NCBI GenBank assembly: GCA_007125875.1
Contig: SLCI01000204.1
Span: 1-6,703, forward strand
Origin: Kiritimatiellia bacterium
GTDB lineage: Bacteria; Verrucomicrobiota; Kiritimatiellia; SLAD01
Reading direction: 5' to 3'
DNA length: 6,703 bases
This document shows, piece by piece, positions 4,365 to 6,703 of the stretch. The notes below the pieces were generated by a model that saw nothing but the letters and a program-made list of their open reading frames with translations, did no database searches and had not been told where the DNA came from. The first letter of the stretch is position 1, and the number at the start of each line of letters is the position of its first letter. Made by a program: the position numbers and the translations under genes.

Positions 4365-6703
4365 ATGAATACAGAACCTAAAACAATTTCAACCAAAGCC
4401 AACTGGATCGTGGTGGCGGGCTTTGTACTGCTAACCCTGGTTGTTTTCCGTTCGGTTTTGTGGCCCGGCCAAGCGCTGTTTACGACCGATGATAACCTCG
4501 GCTCGCTGATGATGCGTAAGCAGCTACTGCCTTCTGCTTGGTGGGCGGGCTGGTCGGACGCGGAGCTCCTCGGCGTGGCTGCGCCGATGTTTCTGAATCT
4601 GACCAACTTCCTGTTGTTTGTTCTGCCGGCCACGTTCTTTAATAACTGGATCAACGCCTTTGATCTGCTGGTGGGATCGCTTTTTCTGGTTCTTTTTCTG
4701 CGCGGGCGCGGGCTCTCATGGGCCGCGGCCAGTCTCGGTGCGTTGGTGGCTTACTGGGTGGGCAGCAATTTAACGCTGGTGTACGCCGGGCATATCGGCA
4801 AATTCGGTATTCTGCTGTGGGTGCCGATCTATTTATGGCTGGTGGACCTAGCGGTTAAACGACGCTCTATCCCGCTGGCAATTCTGGCAGGCGGCGCTAT
4901 GGGCGCACAGTTTCTGGAACAGGCCGATGTGGCGCTCTTTTTCGCTCTCGCACTCGGCCCCTACGCACTTTTCGCCTGCTGGCGCGAACAGCCGCGTACA
5001 TTGTCGCTGATGCTGCGCCTCATCCCGCCGTTGCTCGTGACCGCCCTGCTGCTGGCTGCGCATCCCTTATTAAGCGGGTATCGCACCGCCGTGGAGGATG
5101 TAGCGGCTGTCCAAGCCGAGGATCCGCAAGCGCAGTGGGAATTTATCACTCAATGGAGCTGGCCACCGGAGGAATCGATCGACTTCATCGCGCCGGGCTT
5201 CTACGGCTGGCGTTCCGGCGAGCCCGCGGGCCCTTATGTCGGTCGGATGGGACGCTCGGCCGGCTGGGAGGAAACGGGGCAGGGCTTCCAGAACTTTAAG
5301 CTGGAGAATCAATATCTTGGTGCCATCCCGCTGTTGCTGGCGATCCTTGCCATCTTCCTGGCGATCAAGCTGAGGAACCAGATGCCGACGCGTTCGCGCG
5401 AGATCTACTTCTGGACCGCCGTCACACTGATCGCGCTCTTGCTCTCGTTTGGGAAATACTTTCCGCTCTACTACCTATTCTACCAATTACCGATTGTTTC
5501 CTCGATTCGAAACCCCAACAAGTTCTTGCAGGTATTCCAATTTGCGTTCGCGCTCCTCTCTGCCTATGGGCTCGACGCGCTACTCACGCGCGAGGAACCG
5601 AAGCGCGATAAGAAGGCAAAGTCCGTAAGCTCTTGGCCCAGTTTGATGCCGATCTACATCACGGGCGTTGTGGTCGGTGGCCTCTTATTGCTCTGGGGAA
5701 TCGGACTTATGGCCGGTCGCGAGGGTGCTGTCCGCACAATGCAAGAGCAGTGGGGGCAATGGGCTGCAGTAATCATCGATAATCGCATTTGGGCGCTGTT
5801 GCATGGCGGACTGATGGCGTTGCTCGGGACACTGGGCATCTATCTGTTGAGCGCCGGCAAACGATCGACCGCCAAGATGTACGGCTCCGTATCGCTCATC
5901 ATCGCATGCGTAGTCTTCGATGTACTTTTTTTGGCGCGCCACTATGTAGCCACATTCGAAGCGGGCACGCTGGGCGAAAATGAGATCGTCCGCATACTCA
6001 AGTCGGCCCCTGAACAGCGTGTTGCACTGGTCTCGCAAGACGGCTTCTATAATCAATGGCTGTCCGTGCTGTTCCCGTATCATGGCATCCCCTCCATCAA
6101 TGTGTCGCAAATGCCGCGTATGCCCGCAGACTATCAGCGGTATCTGAGCGTGGTCGGCGGTAACCCGCTGCGTCACTGGCAGCTTGGCGGTGTGCGCTAC
6201 GTGCTTGCGCCCGCGCAAGTGTGGAACCAAATTCAGCAGGATGCCACTTTGCGTGATCAGTTCGAAATCGTTTTCGCATACAGCGTAGAGTCGGCCAATG
6301 GCGGCGTGCGCGTCATCCCTTCGACGAGCGAGCGGCCCGGCGAGCATGTTGTGCTGCAAAAGCGCGCACCGCATCCACGCTACGGCTTGTTGGCTGGTTG
6401 GCAAGTGATGGACGACGAGCAAATACTAACCCGATTAGGATCCCCGCAATTCCAGCCTTTTCAGCAGGCGCTCATCTCGGCCAATTCGCCCACCGATCAC
6501 TTGCCATCATCCGAAGGGCAGGGACTCGGCGGCAATGTGAGTCGGCGCGATTTCCGTCCCGGCTATGTGCGACTGCGCGTATCGGCGGACGAACCTTCCG
6601 TGCTGCGGTTAGCGGACAAGTATGATCGCTACTGGCGCGCGGAACTGAATGGTGAACCGGTCCCGGTCATGCGCGTCGACTATATCGCCAAAGGCGTCTT
6701 CGT
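4365..6703 (+). CDS. YfhO-family membrane protein, probable GT-C-like glycosyltransferase (3' end cut off)
   Basis: The frame is open from ATG 4365 to the window edge (779 full codons), so the C-terminus is missing but probably close. The first segment (14-33) is followed by TTDDN with D42/D43, where GT-C enzymes carry acidic residues in the first outer loop. Then come AGHIGKF (141-147), EQADVAL (185-191), WSWPPEE (264-270), IRNPNKF (381-387) and about a dozen hydrophobic segments up to residue 527. An outer-face soluble part of at least 250 residues ends in the typical RLADKYDRYWRAELNG stretch (748-763). In Bacillus and Listeria, YfhO-type proteins are tied to glycosylating lipoteichoic acid with lipid-linked sugars. 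Transfer from a lipid carrier on the outer face is therefore inferred here, and the acceptor is unknown. No good Shine-Dalgarno is seen; AGGG lies 12 bases upstream. In-frame TTG 4317 is a poorer start. Confidence 0.85.
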   Translation, partial: MNTEPKTISTKANWIVVAGFVLLTLVVFRSVLWPGQALFTTDDNLGSLMMRKQLLPSAWWAGWSDAELLGVAAPMFLNLTNFLLFVLPATFFNNWINAFDLLVGSLFLVLFLRGRGLSWAAASLGALVAYWVGSNLTLVYAGHIGKFGILLWVPIYLWLVDLAVKRRSIPLAILAGGAMGAQFLEQADVALFFALALGPYALFACWREQPRTLSLMLRLIPPLLVTALLLAAHPLLSGYRTAVEDVAAVQAEDPQAQWEFITQWSWPPEESIDFIAPGFYGWRSGEPAGPYVGRMGRSAGWEETGQGFQNFKLENQYLGAIPLLLAILAIFLAIKLRNQMPTRSREIYFWTAVTLIALLLSFGKYFPLYYLFYQLPIVSSIRNPNKFLQVFQFAFALLSAYGLDALLTREEPKRDKKAKSVSSWPSLMPIYITGVVVGGLLLLWGIGLMAGREGAVRTMQEQWGQWAAVIIDNRIWALLHGGLMALLGTLGIYLLSAGKRSTAKMYGSVSLIIACVVFDVLFLARHYVATFEAGTLGENEIVRILKSAPEQRVALVSQDGFYNQWLSVLFPYHGIPSINVSQMPRMPADYQRYLSVVGGNPLRHWQLGGVRYVLAPAQVWNQIQQDATLRDQFEIVFAYSVESANGGVRVIPSTSERPGEHVVLQKRAPHPRYGLLAGWQVMDDEQILTRLGSPQFQPFQQALISANSPTDHLPSSEGQGLGGNVSRRDFRPGYVRLRVSADEPSVLRLADKYDRYWRAELNGEPVPVMRVDYIAKGVF

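Noticed and set aside
4232..4654. 140-codon minus-strand open frame spanning the flippase-YfhO gap
   Set aside because: It covers the ends of two convincing plus-strand genes and has no family features.
5685..6422. 245-codon minus-strand open frame
   Set aside because: It is antisense to the YfhO-like gene. Translation is rich in His, Arg, Gln and Cys with no recognisable domain, and the opposite frame is clearly coding.

Overview
The window reads as bacterial chromosome of moderately high GC. It holds three protein genes and one repeat-rich, gene-free stretch. The protein families and the style of the intergenic palindromes suggest a member of the PVC group (Kiritimatiellota, Lentisphaerota or Verrucomicrobiota). 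That assignment rests on remembered motifs (elements of the type TCCGCC...GGCGGA and GGAGGGACGACCTCCGTGTC) and on the flavour of the YfhO-like protein. It is an inference, and no rRNA or other marker gene is present to test it.

Positions 1-392 have no convincing gene. They hold two near-identical copies of a 72/73-bp element with two hairpins each (24-95 and 323-395). Between the copies lie at least two further palindromic elements (129-178 and 223-248). The inner copy of the 72/73-bp element ends exactly on the stop codon of the neighbouring gene, and its GC-rich hairpin is placed to act as that gene's terminator.

Positions 393-2906 on the minus strand encode a full-length glycogen/alpha-glucan phosphorylase (glgP, 837 aa) with its PLP lysine and glycine-rich loop intact. 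An open reading frame continues upstream to 3020, but a good ribosome binding site fixes the start at 2906. The 112-bp gap to the next gene is a divergent control region. It carries a small symmetric site (TGCAA-G-TTGCA) that overlaps a plausible promoter for the rightward genes.

Rightward from 3019 lie a Wzx/MATE-like polysaccharide flippase (3019-4287, 422 aa) and, 77 bp later, a large YfhO-family membrane protein (4365 to beyond the window end; 779 codons seen, C-terminus cut off). These two probably form a unit for envelope glycan work: one moves a lipid-linked sugar across the membrane, and the other may transfer sugar on the outer face. There is no sequence evidence that they work with the phosphorylase, which serves cytoplasmic glycogen breakdown.

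No tRNA, rRNA, CRISPR array, transposase or integrase was seen. The coding part is ordinary; the least explained piece is the mosaic of structured repeats downstream of glgP.
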